Shown: positions 33,967 to 44,875, counted from the stretch's first letter. The stretch: 64,000 bases of DNA from Bacteroidia bacterium (GCA_020051175.1 JAGVJJ010000010.1:1-64000); one strand, 5' to 3'. The notes: a model not told the origin generated them from the sequence alone. Translations and numbers: made by a program.

Positions 33967-36831
33967 TTAGTCGAAAGTAAAGTCTTTTACTTTACTGAAC
34001 TTTAATGCTTCGTTCTGATCTTTTGAATTCAGCAATTTATCCAGCTGGCCTTTAATGATGTCTTTATCACCAACAACTACTACGGCAAGATTGCTTTTAT
34101 ATGCTTTTTTAATTTGCTGGTTAAACTCTTCTTTTGTCATGTTTTTCAACAAGTTAGCCTGCTGTACAGTAAAATCCTTATCCAGCTTGTAGCGGCCAAT
34201 TTTGTTTAAGAACAATGCCTTCTGATAAGATGTTTCGTAATCAAGTGCTTCGCTGTTCAATATCGAGCTTTTGGTGAAGTTGATTTCCTCATCCGTAACC
34301 CCACCTTCCATGTATTTCTTGGTTTCTTTCAGGATTTCTTTTAAAGAAACAGCTGTAGCGCCTCTTTTTACAGATGTGTTGATGGTAAAAGTACCATTGT
34401 AAAGAGAACCTGAAAATCTTGAGCTAATACCATAGGTATATCCTTTGTCCTCCCTTAAGTTCAGGTTGATACGACTGTTGAATGCACCACCAAAAGGATA
34501 GTTTACGATGGTGTTTTTGAAATAGTCACCGGTAGCATCGAATGGTATTGAAGGATGTCCAATCATAATTATTGACTGTGGTGCGAAATCCTTGTTTACA
34601 ATAAACAGCTGTGTGCCTTCAACCGGGGTATTTGGAACTACAGGTTTTATAACCACTTCTTTAGCAGCCCATTTTTCAAGAAATTCAAGCTTTGGAGCTA
34701 TTTCATTCTCTGAAATGTTGCCTACAACGGTCAAAGTAGCCACTGAAGGAGAATAGTAATTATTATAATAGCTTTTCACATCTTCCAGTTCAAGCTTATC
34801 TACATTTTTAACATTTGGAAAAATGCCGAATGGAGAATTACCATACAATATGCTGTTATATGCATGGGAAGCCAACACGTTAGGGTTGGTTTTTTCGTCT
34901 TTCAGCTGCTCCTTGTATTGTTTCTTCACACGTTTAAAGTCTTCAGCATCAAAGCGCGGACGCAACAATTTTTCTTCGAACAATTTCAAAGTAGCATCCA
35001 GGTTTTTTTTCTGGGTTTCAACTATTATGGTAGTGCTTTCTTTGCCACCATAAAATGAAATGTTGCTTCCAAGTTTTTCAAGTTCCGCACTGAACTGCTC
35101 GGTAGTATAATTTTGAGTCCCCTCATTCATTATATCCGCTGTGAGCGATGCGATACCCATTTTCTTATACTCTTCCGGTTTTAATACCAGGTCGCCACCC
35201 GCTAATTCCATGTAAATCACCACCTTAGGTGTTTCAGCCTCCATAGTTCCCAATACACGTATACCATTTTTCAGGTTGCGTGTATAAAATTCCGGCACTT
35301 TTGGTGTTGTGGCCGGACCAGCGCCCGGTTTTTTGCTCCGGTCGAAATTATCTACCGGTTTGTTATATTTTAAATTTGCATATTCAGGGTCCGGGCCCAG
35401 TTGCATGGTGGCATAAGGGTTAAAACTCTTCACCGTATCTTTTGACCCCATTTTAGGGTAAACATCCACAACGGCAGCACCTGCCCCTTTGATGTATTTA
35501 TTCAGAACCCTGGAAATATCTGCAGTAGTTACTTTATTGTAACGATCCAGTTCATCCGACAGGTTAAAAGGTTTGCCCAGCAATCTTTCCCACTCAGCAA
35601 GCTCGTAACTTTTTGAAAAAACGCTGGATGTTTTGTCTATAATGCTGGATTCTTTTTTCGCTTTTGCTCTTTGCAGCGCTTCTTCTGTAATACCGGTTTT
35701 GTCAAATTCATCGATTGTAGCTTTTACTTTAGTATCGGTTTCATTGAACATTTTCGGGAAGTTAAAATCTTCCGGTGGATATGCTAAAATAAAGATGGAG
35801 ATCTCCCCACCCAGTTCGCTGCTTTCATAACCCACTCCTGCCTGTATTGCAAGCTTGCTCTTTACGAAATTTTTATAGAATTGTGAGTTGTTACCGTCAC
35901 CCATCATGTCGGCCAGCAATTCCAGTGCAGCTTCATCCCTGTGATATTGTGGTACAGTTGGGTATACACGGTAATTCAAAGGAAGGTAGATATTATCTTT
36001 ATAGCTGGTATACTTATCCGCAGGTAATACCACAGGTGCTACTTTCATTTTTTTTACTTCCGGACCTGCCTGTATTGAGCCGAAATACTTTTCTACCAGT
36101 TTCACCACTTCTTTGGGATTCACATCGCCTGAAACATTTAAAATAGCATTGTTTGGTCCATACCAGCGAAGGAAAAAGTTCTTTACGTCTTCCAGGCTCG
36201 CACGGTTCAAATCATCAGTAAAACCAATTACAGGCCAGTTGTAAGGATGCTTTAAAGGATAAAGCGTCTGGTCCTTTAGCTCCTGCAACAATCCATACGG
36301 TTGATTATCGCCCTGCCCTTTTTCATTTTTTACTGCATCTCTCTGATTCTCAAACTTTTTTGACGTCAAAGAATCAAGCAAAAAGCCCATCCTGTCGGCT
36401 TCCAGCCACAGCGCCAGTTCAAGCTGGTTGCTGGGAAGTGTTTCATAATAAACTGTTCTGTCGCGGGTGGTAAAACCATTCATATCCCCTCCTGCCATAT
36501 TCACAAGCTGAAAATGCTCTTCGTCTTTAACATGGTTAGAGCCCTGGAACATCATGTGCTCAAAAAAGTGTGCAAAACCTGATTTGCCAATACTTTCCCT
36601 GTTGGAACCCACTTTGTACATTACCTGTACATTCACAATTGGATCAGAATGATCTTCGTGGATCATAATGGTCAGGCCATTCTGAAGCTTATATTTTTCA
36701 TAGGGGATGCTCAATCCGTCCGGACGCGCTTCCACCTTTTCAATAAACTGCGTTTGGGCATTCACATAATTTGCAACCCCGATAGTAAATAGCACTACAA
36801 GGCCGCAAACACTTTTAAGATTTTTTTTCAT
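33967..36831 (-). CDS. M16 metallopeptidase, two catalytic-like halves fused
   Basis: A 954-residue secreted zinc peptidase (signal peptide to about residue 25, NYVNAQ). The first half carries the inverted zinc motif HFFEH (H88-H92) and E170 in RDAVKNE as the third ligand. The second half begins near 520 (FYTRNLKNGIRVLGTME), lacks HxxEH, and is the inactive partner, as in other fused M16 enzymes. R/Y substrate-binding residues occur near EDKGYTYGISSRF. It probably degrades peptides or trims proteins in the periplasm. It follows gyrA, with a hairpin between. Confidence 0.9.
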   Translation of the reverse strand: MKKNLKSVCGLVVLFTIGVANYVNAQTQFIEKVEARPDGLSIPYEKYKLQNGLTIMIHEDHSDPIVNVQVMYKVGSNRESIGKSGFAHFFEHMMFQGSNHVKDEEHFQLVNMAGGDMNGFTTRDRTVYYETLPSNQLELALWLEADRMGFLLDSLTSKKFENQRDAVKNEKGQGDNQPYGLLQELKDQTLYPLKHPYNWPVIGFTDDLNRASLEDVKNFFLRWYGPNNAILNVSGDVNPKEVVKLVEKYFGSIQAGPEVKKMKVAPVVLPADKYTSYKDNIYLPLNYRVYPTVPQYHRDEAALELLADMMGDGNNSQFYKNFVKSKLAIQAGVGYESSELGGEISIFILAYPPEDFNFPKMFNETDTKVKATIDEFDKTGITEEALQRAKAKKESSIIDKTSSVFSKSYELAEWERLLGKPFNLSDELDRYNKVTTADISRVLNKYIKGAGAAVVDVYPKMGSKDTVKSFNPYATMQLGPDPEYANLKYNKPVDNFDRSKKPGAGPATTPKVPEFYTRNLKNGIRVLGTMEAETPKVVIYMELAGGDLVLKPEEYKKMGIASLTADIMNEGTQNYTTEQFSAELEKLGSNISFYGGKESTTIIVETQKKNLDATLKLFEEKLLRPRFDAEDFKRVKKQYKEQLKDEKTNPNVLASHAYNSILYGNSPFGIFPNVKNVDKLELEDVKSYYNNYYSPSVATLTVVGNISENEIAPKLEFLEKWAAKEVVIKPVVPNTPVEGTQLFIVNKDFAPQSIIMIGHPSIPFDATGDYFKNTIVNYPFGGAFNSRINLNLREDKGYTYGISSRFSGSLYNGTFTINTSVKRGATAVSLKEILKETKKYMEGGVTDEEINFTKSSILNSEALDYETSYQKALFLNKIGRYKLDKDFTVQQANLLKNMTKEEFNQQIKKAYKSNLAVVVVGDKDIIKGQLDKLLNSKDQNEALKFSKVKDFTFD

Positions 36832-36880
36832 GTTTTAGAGGATGTGATTAATGTAGGTTTTTATATTCAGCTGATTAAAA

Positions 36881-36933
36881 TAAAAGAGCTGTATACGAAT
36901 GCTTTGGGAAAGTCGATTGATACAGCTCTTTTA
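36881..36933 (-). terminator. Hairpin between gyrA and the M16 gene
   Basis: Perfect 14-bp arms (TAAAAGAGCTGTAT at 36881-36894 and its complement at 36920-36933) enclose a 25-base loop. The T tract downstream on the minus strand is short. It probably ends or weakens gyrA transcription. Confidence 0.5.
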
Positions 36934-36946
36934 TATTTTTTAATTA

Positions 36947-39511
36947 TTAGTTTTCAGAACCATCGCCTGGAACATCATTTGTAGGCTCTGTGTCTGTTTG
37001 TGTATTGTTATTTGTATTGTTTTCATTTTCAGCACTTTCCGAAGCAACTGTATTCTCATCAATTACTTCTTCAATTCCAACTTTACTTACGGCTGCAATT
37101 TCATCGTTCGCTTTCAGGTTGATCAAACGTACCCCTTGTGTTGCACGCCCGATTACACGTAATTCAGAAACGGCCAAACGGATAATAATACCTGATTTGT
37201 TGATAATCATCAAACCTTCTTTATCCGTTACATCCTTAATAGCAATAAGGTTACCGGTTTTTTCAGTAATGTTGATGGTTTTCACCCCTTTCCCACCACG
37301 CTTTGTTACCCTATATTCCTCAATATCAGAACGTTTGCCGTATCCTTTTTCAGAAACCACCATTACATTTGAGGTTGGATCAGCAATGGCAATCATACCA
37401 ATTACTTCATTGTCTTTTTCCTCACCAAGGTTAATACCTCTAACTCCGGAAGCGTTACGTCCCATCGGGCGAACATTTTCTTCGTTAAAACGAACCACCT
37501 TACCTGCTTTTGATGCAAGCATGATTTCGTTTTTACCATTGGTCAATAATACTTCCAGTAAAGTATCGCCATCACGAACGGTTATCGCATTGATACCATT
37601 CTGACGAGGACGGGAATATGCTTCTAATGTAGTTTTTTTGATGATACCATTTTTAGTACACATAATAATGAAGTTATTATTGATGTACTCTTCATCCGCC
37701 AAGTTTTTCACATTGATAAATGCTTTTACTTTATCGTCTGGTGGTATGTTGATCAGGTTCTGGATAGCACGGCCTTTAGAAGTACGGTTACCTTCCGGAA
37801 CTTCAAATGCACGCATCCAGAAGCAACGGCCCTGCTCGGTAAATAATAACAGGTAATTATGCGTTGTAGCTGTAAATAAGTGTTCTACAAAATCCTCGTC
37901 ACGGGTGGTAGTTCCTTTAGAACCTTTTCCTCCCCTTGCCTGGGTACGGTATTCTGATAATAAAGTACGTTTAATATACCCCATGTGAGAAATAGTGATT
38001 ACCACTTCCTCGTCAGCAATCATATCCTCAATCCTGAAGTCACCGGCAGCATATACAATTTCTGTTTTACGCTCATCGCCATACTTGTCTTTTATCTCTA
38101 CGAGCTCATCTTTTATGATTTGCATTCTCAGGTTTTCATCTGTCAAAACTGATTTCAAATAATCGATTAATTTCATCAATTCTTCGTACTCAGCTTTAAT
38201 CTTATCTCTCTCTAAACCAGTTAGTACACGCAACCTCATCTCAAGTATTGCTTTAGATTGAATTTCACTCAATCCGAAGCGGCTCATCAGGCCATCCTGA
38301 GCTTCCTGAGGGGTGGCAGATTCGCGGATCATCCTGATCACTTCATCCAGGTGGTCAAGAGCAATTAAATACCCCTGAAGGATGTGTGCACGCTTTTCAG
38401 CCTGGATCAATTCAAACTGAGTTCTGCGCATTACCACATCGTGACGGTGGTTCACAAAATGAAGAATCAAATCTTTTAAATTCAGCATCATCGGGCGACC
38501 GCCCACCAGTGCAATATTGTTTACACTGAAAGATGTCTGAAGCTCGGTGTATTTAAACAGGTTGTTTAAAACCACATTGGTAATGGCATCACGTTTCAAT
38601 TCATATACAATACGCATCCCATCCCTGTCCGATTCATCCCTGATATCAGAAATTCCTTCAATTTTTTTCTCATTGATCAAATCCGCTGTTTTGCGGATCA
38701 TTTCCGCTTTATTTATCTGGTAAGGAATAGCATTGACAATGATACGCTCACGGCCACCATCCATAGTTTCAACAGCAGTTTGCGCACGCATGATGATACG
38801 TCCGCGACCGGTTTCAAATGCTTCTTTTACACCTTCATAGCCATAAATGATACCACCAGTAGGGAAATCCGGTGCTTTTACATACTGCATCAAGCCCGCA
38901 ACATCAATATCGCGATTGTCGATATAAGCAACAGTTGCATTTACAATTTCAGTAAGGTTATGAGGTGGCATATTGGTTGCCATACCTACAGCAATACCTG
39001 ATGCTCCGTTTACCAATAAATTAGGGATACGTGTTGGAAGAACGGTAGGTTCCGTTAAACTGTCATCAAAATTCGGGCGGAAGTCAACCGTATCTTTTTC
39101 GATATCGTTCAACATTTCCTCAGCAATTTTTTTCAAACGAGCTTCAGTATAACGCATCGCTGCCGGACTATCGCCATCCACAGAACCATAGTTTCCCTGG
39201 CCATCCACAAGTGGATAACGCAAACTCCAGTCCTGGGCCATACGAACCATTGCATCGTATACAGAGGTATCGCCATGTGGGTGATATTTACCCAATACTT
39301 CCCCAACAATACGGGCAGATTTTTTGTGTGGCCTGTTGGATAAAACACCCAAGTCGAGCATACCGTATAACACCCTGCGGTGAACCGGCTTTAATCCGTC
39401 ACGTACATCTGGTAATGCACGGGAAACAATAACCGACATCGAGTAATCGATGTAGGCCGTTTTCATTTCTTCTTCAATATCAATACTGATAATTTTTTCT
39501 CCGTCTGCCAT
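36947..39511 (-). CDS. gyrA: DNA gyrase subunit A
   Basis: An 854-residue type II topoisomerase subunit. The N-terminus ([19 protein letters not shown]) leads to the quinolone-resistance region [13 protein letters not shown] (75-86), in which T82 occupies the place of E. coli S83. The catalytic tyrosine is Y121 in [10 protein letters not shown], after R120. The C-terminal beta-pinwheel (about 500-810) includes the GyrA-box-like [10 protein letters not shown] (R then GGKG) that wraps DNA. The tail after about 815 is acidic and Asn-rich. The start is the ATG at 39511. Confidence 0.98.
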   Translation of the reverse strand: MADGEKIISIDIEEEMKTAYIDYSMSVIVSRALPDVRDGLKPVHRRVLYGMLDLGVLSNRPHKKSARIVGEVLGKYHPHGDTSVYDAMVRMAQDWSLRYPLVDGQGNYGSVDGDSPAAMRYTEARLKKIAEEMLNDIEKDTVDFRPNFDDSLTEPTVLPTRIPNLLVNGASGIAVGMATNMPPHNLTEIVNATVAYIDNRDIDVAGLMQYVKAPDFPTGGIIYGYEGVKEAFETGRGRIIMRAQTAVETMDGGRERIIVNAIPYQINKAEMIRKTADLINEKKIEGISDIRDESDRDGMRIVYELKRDAITNVVLNNLFKYTELQTSFSVNNIALVGGRPMMLNLKDLILHFVNHRHDVVMRRTQFELIQAEKRAHILQGYLIALDHLDEVIRMIRESATPQEAQDGLMSRFGLSEIQSKAILEMRLRVLTGLERDKIKAEYEELMKLIDYLKSVLTDENLRMQIIKDELVEIKDKYGDERKTEIVYAAGDFRIEDMIADEEVVITISHMGYIKRTLLSEYRTQARGGKGSKGTTTRDEDFVEHLFTATTHNYLLLFTEQGRCFWMRAFEVPEGNRTSKGRAIQNLINIPPDDKVKAFINVKNLADEEYINNNFIIMCTKNGIIKKTTLEAYSRPRQNGINAITVRDGDTLLEVLLTNGKNEIMLASKAGKVVRFNEENVRPMGRNASGVRGINLGEEKDNEVIGMIAIADPTSNVMVVSEKGYGKRSDIEEYRVTKRGGKGVKTINITEKTGNLIAIKDVTDKEGLMIINKSGIIIRLAVSELRVIGRATQGVRLINLKANDEIAAVSKVGIEEVIDENTVASESAENENNTNNNTQTDTEPTNDVPGDGSEN

Positions 39512-39755
39512 AGTAAATTAAATTGTTGTTTTTTTTACGAGTTGTAAATGTAGTGATTTTTGTAGTTGGAAATAGAAGTTTTTCAGTAAGTTATCAACGA
39601 TTTTTGGTATATTGTGAATAGCTGTATCTCCATGAAAAACAGTAAATTGTATTGCTTCTGCATTAAAAAGAGACATACAGGAATGTTGATTACGTCTGTA
39701 ATGAAAAAGGTGTAGATTTTAAACTTGAAAAATCCTTTTCAATAAGGCATAAATA

Positions 39756-39847
39756 TTTTAACACAGAGGGCACAGAGTTTGAGGAGTTATACCGGAGTTT
39801 TATCCCCCTGTGAAACTCTTTTTTCTTTGTGTGCCCTGTGTTGAAAA
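39756..39847. repeat. Imperfect inverted repeat (ACACAGAGGGCACAGAG arms)
   Basis: ACACAGAGGGCACAGAG at 39760-39776 and GTGTGCCCTGTGTTG near 39829-39843 pair imperfectly. Inside, GAGTTT near 39776 pairs with AAACTC near 39813. This is a dispersed-type hairpin in the 704-base gap between divergent gyrA and clpC. The remainder of the gap has no gene, and its clpC end holds the promoter at 40118-40148. Confidence 0.55.
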
Positions 39848-40117
39848 AACAGCAAGCAAGTATTTGCGACATCCTTATAGAAATGTAGTGTATTGTCATC
39901 ATTTCTGCCACAATTGCTATGTTTCTGAGAGCGGACGACTCAAATTTGAGAATATTTGTCATGAATTACACTTAGCACAAAAATTGTTAATGCTTTGAAA
40001 GTATTTTGAGAGCAAATTGACTCGCAACCTGGTTTTGGCAATTATTAACATTTCTTCGGTTTTTATTGTTGATAAATATAAAACAAAGAGCAGCGCTGAT
40101 TTTGAATCGCTAAGTAC

Positions 40118-40148
40118 TTTTGAATCTGACTTAAATACCTTATATTTG
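40118..40148 (+). promoter_or_regulatory. Canonical Bacteroidota promoter of clpC
   Basis: TTTG (40118-40121), 19 bases, then TATATTTG (40141-40148) is an exact match to the -33/-7 consensus TTTG-N19-TAnnTTTG. Initiation is expected near 40154-40156, giving a leader of about 60 bases before the ATG at 40216. Confidence 0.85.
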
Positions 40149-40215
40149 TTAGGGTATTGATGTAACTCTTAAAACGCGTATTACGTTTTAATAACAATTA
40201 AACAATAGTAAAGAC

Positions 40216-42750
40216 ATGGAAGCGAAATTTTCACCACGAGTAAAGGATGTGATTACGTACAGCCGAGAAGAAGCCTTACGTTTGGGTCACGACTATATTG
40301 GTACTGAACACTTGTTGTTAGGTATCATCCGCGAAGGAGAAGGCACAGCTGTACGTTTGCTCAAATCACTGGGTGTAGATTTGATGGAGCTTCGTAAAAC
40401 TGTAGAGCAGGCAATTGGCACCGGAAACCACAAGGTGAGCAACCTGGCGAATATCCCTTTGATGAAGCAGGCTGAGAGGGCCTTAAAAATAACTTATCTT
40501 GAAGCAAAGCTATTTAAAAGCGCTGTTATTGGAACGGAGCATTTGATTCTGTCTATTCTGAAAGATGAAGACAATGTGGCTACCAAAGCATTAAATAAAT
40601 TTAAAATCGATTATGAAGTTATGAAAGTTGAACTAGAACTATCCAAATCAGAGCCTAAAGCCGAGTTCCCTGGTACGCCACAGGATGAGGATGCAGATGA
40701 TGATTCCTTTAGTGCCGGCAGCTCTAAAAAAGCTACGGACAGCAAATCAAAAACACCGGTGCTTGATAATTTTGGCCGCGATTTAACAAAAGCAGCTGAA
40801 GAAGGCCGTTTGGACCCTATCGTTGGCCGTGAAAAAGAGATCGAGCGTGTATCGCAAATCCTTTCCCGCAGAAAGAAAAACAACCCAATATTGATTGGTG
40901 AGCCGGGTGTAGGTAAATCAGCCATTGCTGAAGGTCTTGCATTGCGCATTGTTCAACGTAAAGTATCGCGTGTGCTTTTTGGTAAACGTGTAGTTACCTT
41001 GGATTTGGCTTCATTGGTTGCTGGTACCAAATACCGTGGGCAGTTTGAAGAGCGTATGAAAGCGGTAATGAACGAACTGGAAAAATCTCCGGATGTAATC
41101 CTTTTCATTGACGAGATTCACACGATTATTGGTGCCGGTGGTGCTTCCGGCTCTTTGGATGCTTCCAATATGTTTAAACCGGCTTTGGCACGTGGAGAGA
41201 TACAATGTATTGGTGCTACTACCCTTGATGAGTACCGCCAGTACATCGAAAAAGACGGAGCTTTGGAAAGACGTTTCCAGAAAGTGATTGTAGAACCTAC
41301 TTCACCGGAAGAAACTGTTGAAATCCTGAACAATGTTAAAGCGAAATATGAAGATCACCACAATGTAAAATATACAGACGAAGCTATTAAAGCGTGTGTT
41401 ACATTGACCTCACGTTACATTTCTGATCGTCACTTGCCGGATAAAGCAATTGATGCTTTGGATGAAGCAGGTTCACGTGTACACATTGTGAACATTAATG
41501 TTCCGAAGAACATTGTTGAGATCGAGAAAAAATTAGAAGAGATCAAAGAAGAGAAAAACAAAGTTGTTCGTTCTCAGAAATATGAAGAAGCAGCGCGTTT
41601 GCGTGATACTGAGCGCCAGTTGCTGGAACAATTGGAAGTTGCTAAAAAACAGTGGGAAGAAGACAGCAAGAATCACCGCGAAATGGTCACAGAAGACAAT
41701 GTTGCTGAAGTAGTAGCAATGATGACAGGTGTACCTGTTCAACGTATTGCTCAGAACGAAGGGGATAAGCTTGCTAAAATGGCGGAATTGCTGCAAGGTA
41801 AAGTTATCGGTCAGGATGATGCTGTGAAGAAAGTGGTTAAAGCCATTCAGCGTAACCGTGCAGGTTTAAAAGACCCAAACAAACCAATTGGTTCATTCAT
41901 TTTCCTGGGCCCTACTGGTGTTGGTAAAACACAGCTTGCTAAAATTTTATCGAAATATTTGTTCGACAATGATGATGCGCTTATCCGTATCGACATGAGC
42001 GAGTATATGGAAAAATTTGCTGTATCCCGCTTGATTGGAGCGCCTCCGGGTTATGTTGGTTATGAAGAAGGTGGTCAGCTGACTGAAAAAGTACGCAGAC
42101 GTCCGTACGCAGTTGTTTTATTGGATGAGATTGAAAAAGCGCATCCGGATGTATTCAACTTGCTTTTGCAAGCTTTGGATGACGGACAAATGACTGATAG
42201 CCTTGGCCGTAAAATTGACTTCAAAAACACCATTATTATTATGACTTCTAACATCGGTGTTCGCCAGTTGAAAGATTTCGGACAAGGTGTTGGTTTTGCT
42301 ACCACTGCGAAAAAAGAAACAGAAGAAGAAAACTCAAGAAGCGTAATTGAAGGTGCTTTGAAAAAAGCCTTTGCTCCTGAGTTCCTTAACCGTATTGATG
42401 ACGTTGTTATCTTTAATTCATTGACACGTGACCATATCCACAATATCATTGATATTGAATTGGAGAACCTTTACGGTCGTATCAATGGTCTTGGATACAA
42501 CATCAAAATATCTGATGAAGCAAAAGACTTTATATCTGAAAAAGGATACGATGTACAGTTTGGTGCCCGTCCGTTGAAACGTGCTATCCAGAAGTATCTT
42601 GAGGATCCATTGGCAGAAGAGATCATCAAATCTCACTTAACAGAAGGTGATATTATTGATGTTGATTTTGATAAAGAAAAAGAAGAAATAAAAATCAAAA
42701 TCACGAAGCCAAAAGAGAATAAATCTAAGAAAAGTAAAAAAGAAGAATAG
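40216..42750 (+). CDS. clpC: ClpC AAA+ unfoldase
   Basis: An 844-residue ATP-dependent chaperone of the ClpA/B/C class that unfolds proteins for ClpP. Two Clp-N repeats (about 4-145) are followed by the first AAA+ module with Walker A GEPGVGKS (228-235) and Walker [15 protein letters not shown]-like coiled segment (about 430-465) then precedes the second AAA+ module with Walker A GPTGVGKT (565-572) and Walker [15 protein letters not shown] tripeptide in QGVGFATT is suited to docking ClpP. The C-terminus is lysine-rich. A full promoter and a terminator frame the gene as a single unit. Confidence 0.96.
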   Translation: MEAKFSPRVKDVITYSREEALRLGHDYIGTEHLLLGIIREGEGTAVRLLKSLGVDLMELRKTVEQAIGTGNHKVSNLANIPLMKQAERALKITYLEAKLFKSAVIGTEHLILSILKDEDNVATKALNKFKIDYEVMKVELELSKSEPKAEFPGTPQDEDADDDSFSAGSSKKATDSKSKTPVLDNFGRDLTKAAEEGRLDPIVGREKEIERVSQILSRRKKNNPILIGEPGVGKSAIAEGLALRIVQRKVSRVLFGKRVVTLDLASLVAGTKYRGQFEERMKAVMNELEKSPDVILFIDEIHTIIGAGGASGSLDASNMFKPALARGEIQCIGATTLDEYRQYIEKDGALERRFQKVIVEPTSPEETVEILNNVKAKYEDHHNVKYTDEAIKACVTLTSRYISDRHLPDKAIDALDEAGSRVHIVNINVPKNIVEIEKKLEEIKEEKNKVVRSQKYEEAARLRDTERQLLEQLEVAKKQWEEDSKNHREMVTEDNVAEVVAMMTGVPVQRIAQNEGDKLAKMAELLQGKVIGQDDAVKKVVKAIQRNRAGLKDPNKPIGSFIFLGPTGVGKTQLAKILSKYLFDNDDALIRIDMSEYMEKFAVSRLIGAPPGYVGYEEGGQLTEKVRRRPYAVVLLDEIEKAHPDVFNLLLQALDDGQMTDSLGRKIDFKNTIIIMTSNIGVRQLKDFGQGVGFATTAKKETEEENSRSVIEGALKKAFAPEFLNRIDDVVIFNSLTRDHIHNIIDIELENLYGRINGLGYNIKISDEAKDFISEKGYDVQFGARPLKRAIQKYLEDPLAEEIIKSHLTEGDIIDVDFDKEKEEIKIKITKPKENKSKKSKKEE

Positions 42751-42758
42751 TTGAGAAG

Positions 42759-42791
42759 ACGTCCCGCCTGAAAAAGCGGGACGTTTTTTTT
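42759..42791 (+). terminator. Intrinsic terminator of clpC
   Basis: The stem ACGTCCCGC (42759-42767) pairs with GCGGGACGT (42776-42784) around CTGAAAAA, followed by a run of eight T, nine bases after the stop codon. Confidence 0.93.
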
Positions 42792-42834
42792 GAGTATAAT
42801 TTGTTCTTTCTCAAATAGCATAAGCGATCCCCTG

Positions 42835-42905
42835 GTCTTCGACAAGCTCAGTTCCGATAGCTATCGGAAGACCGCGCGTTGTCACATTGAGCCTGTCGAA
42901 ATGTG
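42835..42905. repeat. GAGC(T/C)TGTCGAA-type dispersed hairpin repeat
   Basis: Contains CTTCGACAAGCTCAG (42838-42851) and later GAGCCTGTCGAA (42889-42900), which are near complements, around the exact 18-base palindrome TTCCGATAGCTATCGGAA (42852-42869). The motif is related to the repeats at 3297 and 52267. It lies just before the MFS start. Confidence 0.65.
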
Positions 42906-42937
42906 TGCGTGAGCATCGAATTTATATTACAATATTT

Positions 42938-44197
42938 ATGAATGAGTTAAAAACATCACTACCAAAACACGACCCCTACGCAGCTTTACGGATAAAAGAG
43001 TTCCTGTTTTTTCTTTCCGGCCGCTTTTTTATGACATTGGCTATTCAGATGCAAAGTGTAATTATCGGGTGGCAGATTTATCAATACACAAAGGATGAGC
43101 TTGCACTGGGTATGATTGGGCTTGCAGAGGCTATTCCGTTTATTATTGTTTCATTGTTTTCAGGGCATGTTGCGGATACGTTTAACCGCAAGCACATCAT
43201 TGTAATGTTTGCGTTGTTACTGACACTCTGTACCTCTACCCTGCTCTACTTTACACTGGATACTTCCACTGTAATTCAAACATACGGCACTACTCCTATT
43301 TTTCTTGTTATTGGTGGTATTGGAGTAGTGAGAGGCTTTTTGTCGGCTTCAACACCGGCTTTTATGTCGCAAATTGTTCCACGCGGGCTATATACAAATT
43401 CTTCAACCTGGAACAGCACTTTCTGGCACATTGCCTCCGTAGTAGGTCCGGCAGCAGCGGGTTTAATATGCGCTATTAATTTTACCGTTGCTTACCAGGT
43501 AAACATTGTATTGATCATTATAGGAGTTATTTCTTTTTTGTTTATTGCCTCCAAACCCATCCCAGCAAAGGAAAAGAAGGAGTCCTTATCTGAAAGCTTA
43601 TCAGCAGGGATAAAATTTGTGTTTAAGAATGAAATTATTCTTGGCGCTATAACCCTTGATTTATTTGCTGTTTTGTTTGGTGGTGCGGTAGCTATGCTGC
43701 CTGCTTATGCCGATAAGATATTGCACGTAGGTTCTGTTGAACTAGGCTTGTTAAGGGCTGCTCCGGCTGTTGGGGCTGTGATTATGGCTCTTATTATTGC
43801 TTACCGGCCACCTACGAAAAATGCGGGCAGGAACCTGTTGTTATCCGTAGCTGCATTTGGTGCTGCCACTATTTGTTTTGCGGTCTCAACCAATTTCTAT
43901 CTATCCTTTTTCTTTTTGTTCCTTACCGGGGCATTTGACAATGTAAGTGTGGTGATACGCCATACCATTCTGCAGCTTTCAACACCGGATGAAATGCGGG
44001 GGCGTGTATCGGCTGTGAACAATATATTTATCGGTTCGTCCAATGAAATTGGTGCTTTTGAATCGGGTGTGGCGGCCCGTGCGCTGGGGTTGAAACCTTC
44101 GGTTGTATTTGGTGGAATTATGACAATTTTAGTGGTAGCTGCAACGGCAAGGTTGGTGCCTAAGCTGAAGAATTTGAATATGAATAGTATCAAATAG
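42938..44197 (+). CDS. MFS transporter, MFS_3/EntS-like
   Basis: A 419-residue, 12-helix inner-membrane exporter. ATG 42938 (MNELKTSLPKHD) is preferred over a TTG 17 codons upstream, which lies in a repeat. The first loops have FLFFLSGRFFMTLAIQMQSV and GHVADTFNRKHII, a motif A-like segment with the Asp and Arg expected. A mid-protein loop (KPIPAKEKKESLSE) separates the two six-helix halves. The MFS_3 group exports siderophores or drugs. The substrate is unknown and no siderophore gene is nearby. Confidence 0.85.
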   Translation: MNELKTSLPKHDPYAALRIKEFLFFLSGRFFMTLAIQMQSVIIGWQIYQYTKDELALGMIGLAEAIPFIIVSLFSGHVADTFNRKHIIVMFALLLTLCTSTLLYFTLDTSTVIQTYGTTPIFLVIGGIGVVRGFLSASTPAFMSQIVPRGLYTNSSTWNSTFWHIASVVGPAAAGLICAINFTVAYQVNIVLIIIGVISFLFIASKPIPAKEKKESLSESLSAGIKFVFKNEIILGAITLDLFAVLFGGAVAMLPAYADKILHVGSVELGLLRAAPAVGAVIMALIIAYRPPTKNAGRNLLLSVAAFGAATICFAVSTNFYLSFFFLFLTGAFDNVSVVIRHTILQLSTPDEMRGRVSAVNNIFIGSSNEIGAFESGVAARALGLKPSVVFGGIMTILVVAATARLVPKLKNLNMNSIK

Positions 44198-44202
44198 AGC
44201 GG

Positions 44203-44338
44203 CCCCTCCCGGCCTCCCCTTAAGGGGAGGAGAATAGTGTATGGTAGCCTAAAATCCAATTCATCAATATAAATTAAGATAGAAAGAGTAGAGCTACACC
44301 TCCCCTTAGGGGAGGTTGGGAGGGGCTTCAAAACTCTC
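44203..44338. repeat. Pair of GGGGAGG palindromic repeats flanking the 3' end of aroQ
   Basis: Two copies of CCTCCCCTTA(A)GGGGAGG (palindromes near 44214-44231 and 44299-44315) with surrounding CCCCTCCCGGC and GGGAGGGGC face each other in inverted order. The right copy runs into aroQ and supplies its stop and last codons. Another relative lies at 44745-44775 on the other side of aroQ. Confidence 0.75.
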
Positions 44339-44737
44339 AATAGCCAGTCTGTATGAGTCTAATCCAAAACCGGAAATAGAACCTTTGCATTTAGGGGCAA
44401 TCAATGAATTATGGCGAAATTCTTCACGCGCAAAGATGTTGGAGATATGCACTTCTACAACGGGTGTTGTAATGGCTGCTATAGCATCTCTTATAGCAAC
44501 TGAAGTATGTGTATAGCCTCCTGCATTTAAAATAATACCATCATAACTAAAACCAGCTTCCTGTAGTTTATTGATGAGCTCCCCTTCTACATTGCTTTGG
44601 TAATAGCTCAATTCAACGCCTTTGAATTTCTCCAGTAGTCCTTTGAAATATGTATCAAAAGATTCGGAGCCATATACAGATGTTTCACGGGTGCCCAATA
44701 AATTGAGGTTTGGTCCGTTGATGATGAGTAGTTTCAT
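44306..44737 (-). CDS. aroQ: Type II 3-dehydroquinate dehydratase
   Basis: A 143-residue shikimate-pathway enzyme that converts 3-dehydroquinate to 3-dehydroshikimate by a trans elimination. INGPNLNLLGTRE (6-18), Y22, NAGGYTHTS (71-79) and H97 in EVHISN are the active-site elements of the dodecameric class. The ATG at 44737 (MKLLIINGPN) is preferred, since nine residues before it would be coded by the flanking repeat. The last residues (EAPPNLP) and the stop are coded by another repeat copy, so the C-terminus is not the ancestral one. It is probably active, as all catalytic parts precede the changed tail. Confidence 0.93.
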   Translation of the reverse strand: MKLLIINGPNLNLLGTRETSVYGSESFDTYFKGLLEKFKGVELSYYQSNVEGELINKLQEAGFSYDGIILNAGGYTHTSVAIRDAIAAITTPVVEVHISNIFAREEFRHNSLIAPKCKGSISGFGLDSYRLAIESFEAPPNLP

Positions 44738-44744
44738 AAGTAAA

Positions 44745-44775
44745 GCCCACCCCAGCCCTCCCAAAGGGAGGGAGC
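44745..44775. repeat. CCCTCCC/GGGAGGG hairpin repeat upstream of aroQ
   Basis: CCCACCCCAGCCCTCCCAAA followed by GGGAGGGAGC forms a short hairpin on the promoter side of aroQ. It resembles the repeats at 44203-44338, so aroQ is enclosed by members of this family. Confidence 0.7.
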
Positions 44776-44875
44776 AATATACTTTCCCCCCGGCAGACGG
44801 TGAAGGGAGTTTAAATTTTGTTTCAATTGTAAAGATATATCAAAATATGTATTTGTAAATTCGCAATACGAATAA

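Noticed and set aside
36990..37604. Plus-strand frame of 204 codons opposite gyrA
   Set aside because: Ser/Ile-rich antisense of a clearly conserved gyrA C-terminal domain.
39512..40117. Possible small gene or RNA between gyrA and clpC
   Set aside because: Short frames lack family features or leaders, and only a dispersed hairpin and the clpC promoter are recognisable.
42887..42937. Upstream TTG start for the MFS transporter
   Set aside because: It lies in a dispersed repeat, and the ATG at 42938 gives a normal N-terminus.
44203..44338. Simple bidirectional terminator between MFS and aroQ
   Set aside because: Two similar palindromes with related flanks and a third upstream of aroQ make a dispersed repeat more likely, though termination may still occur.
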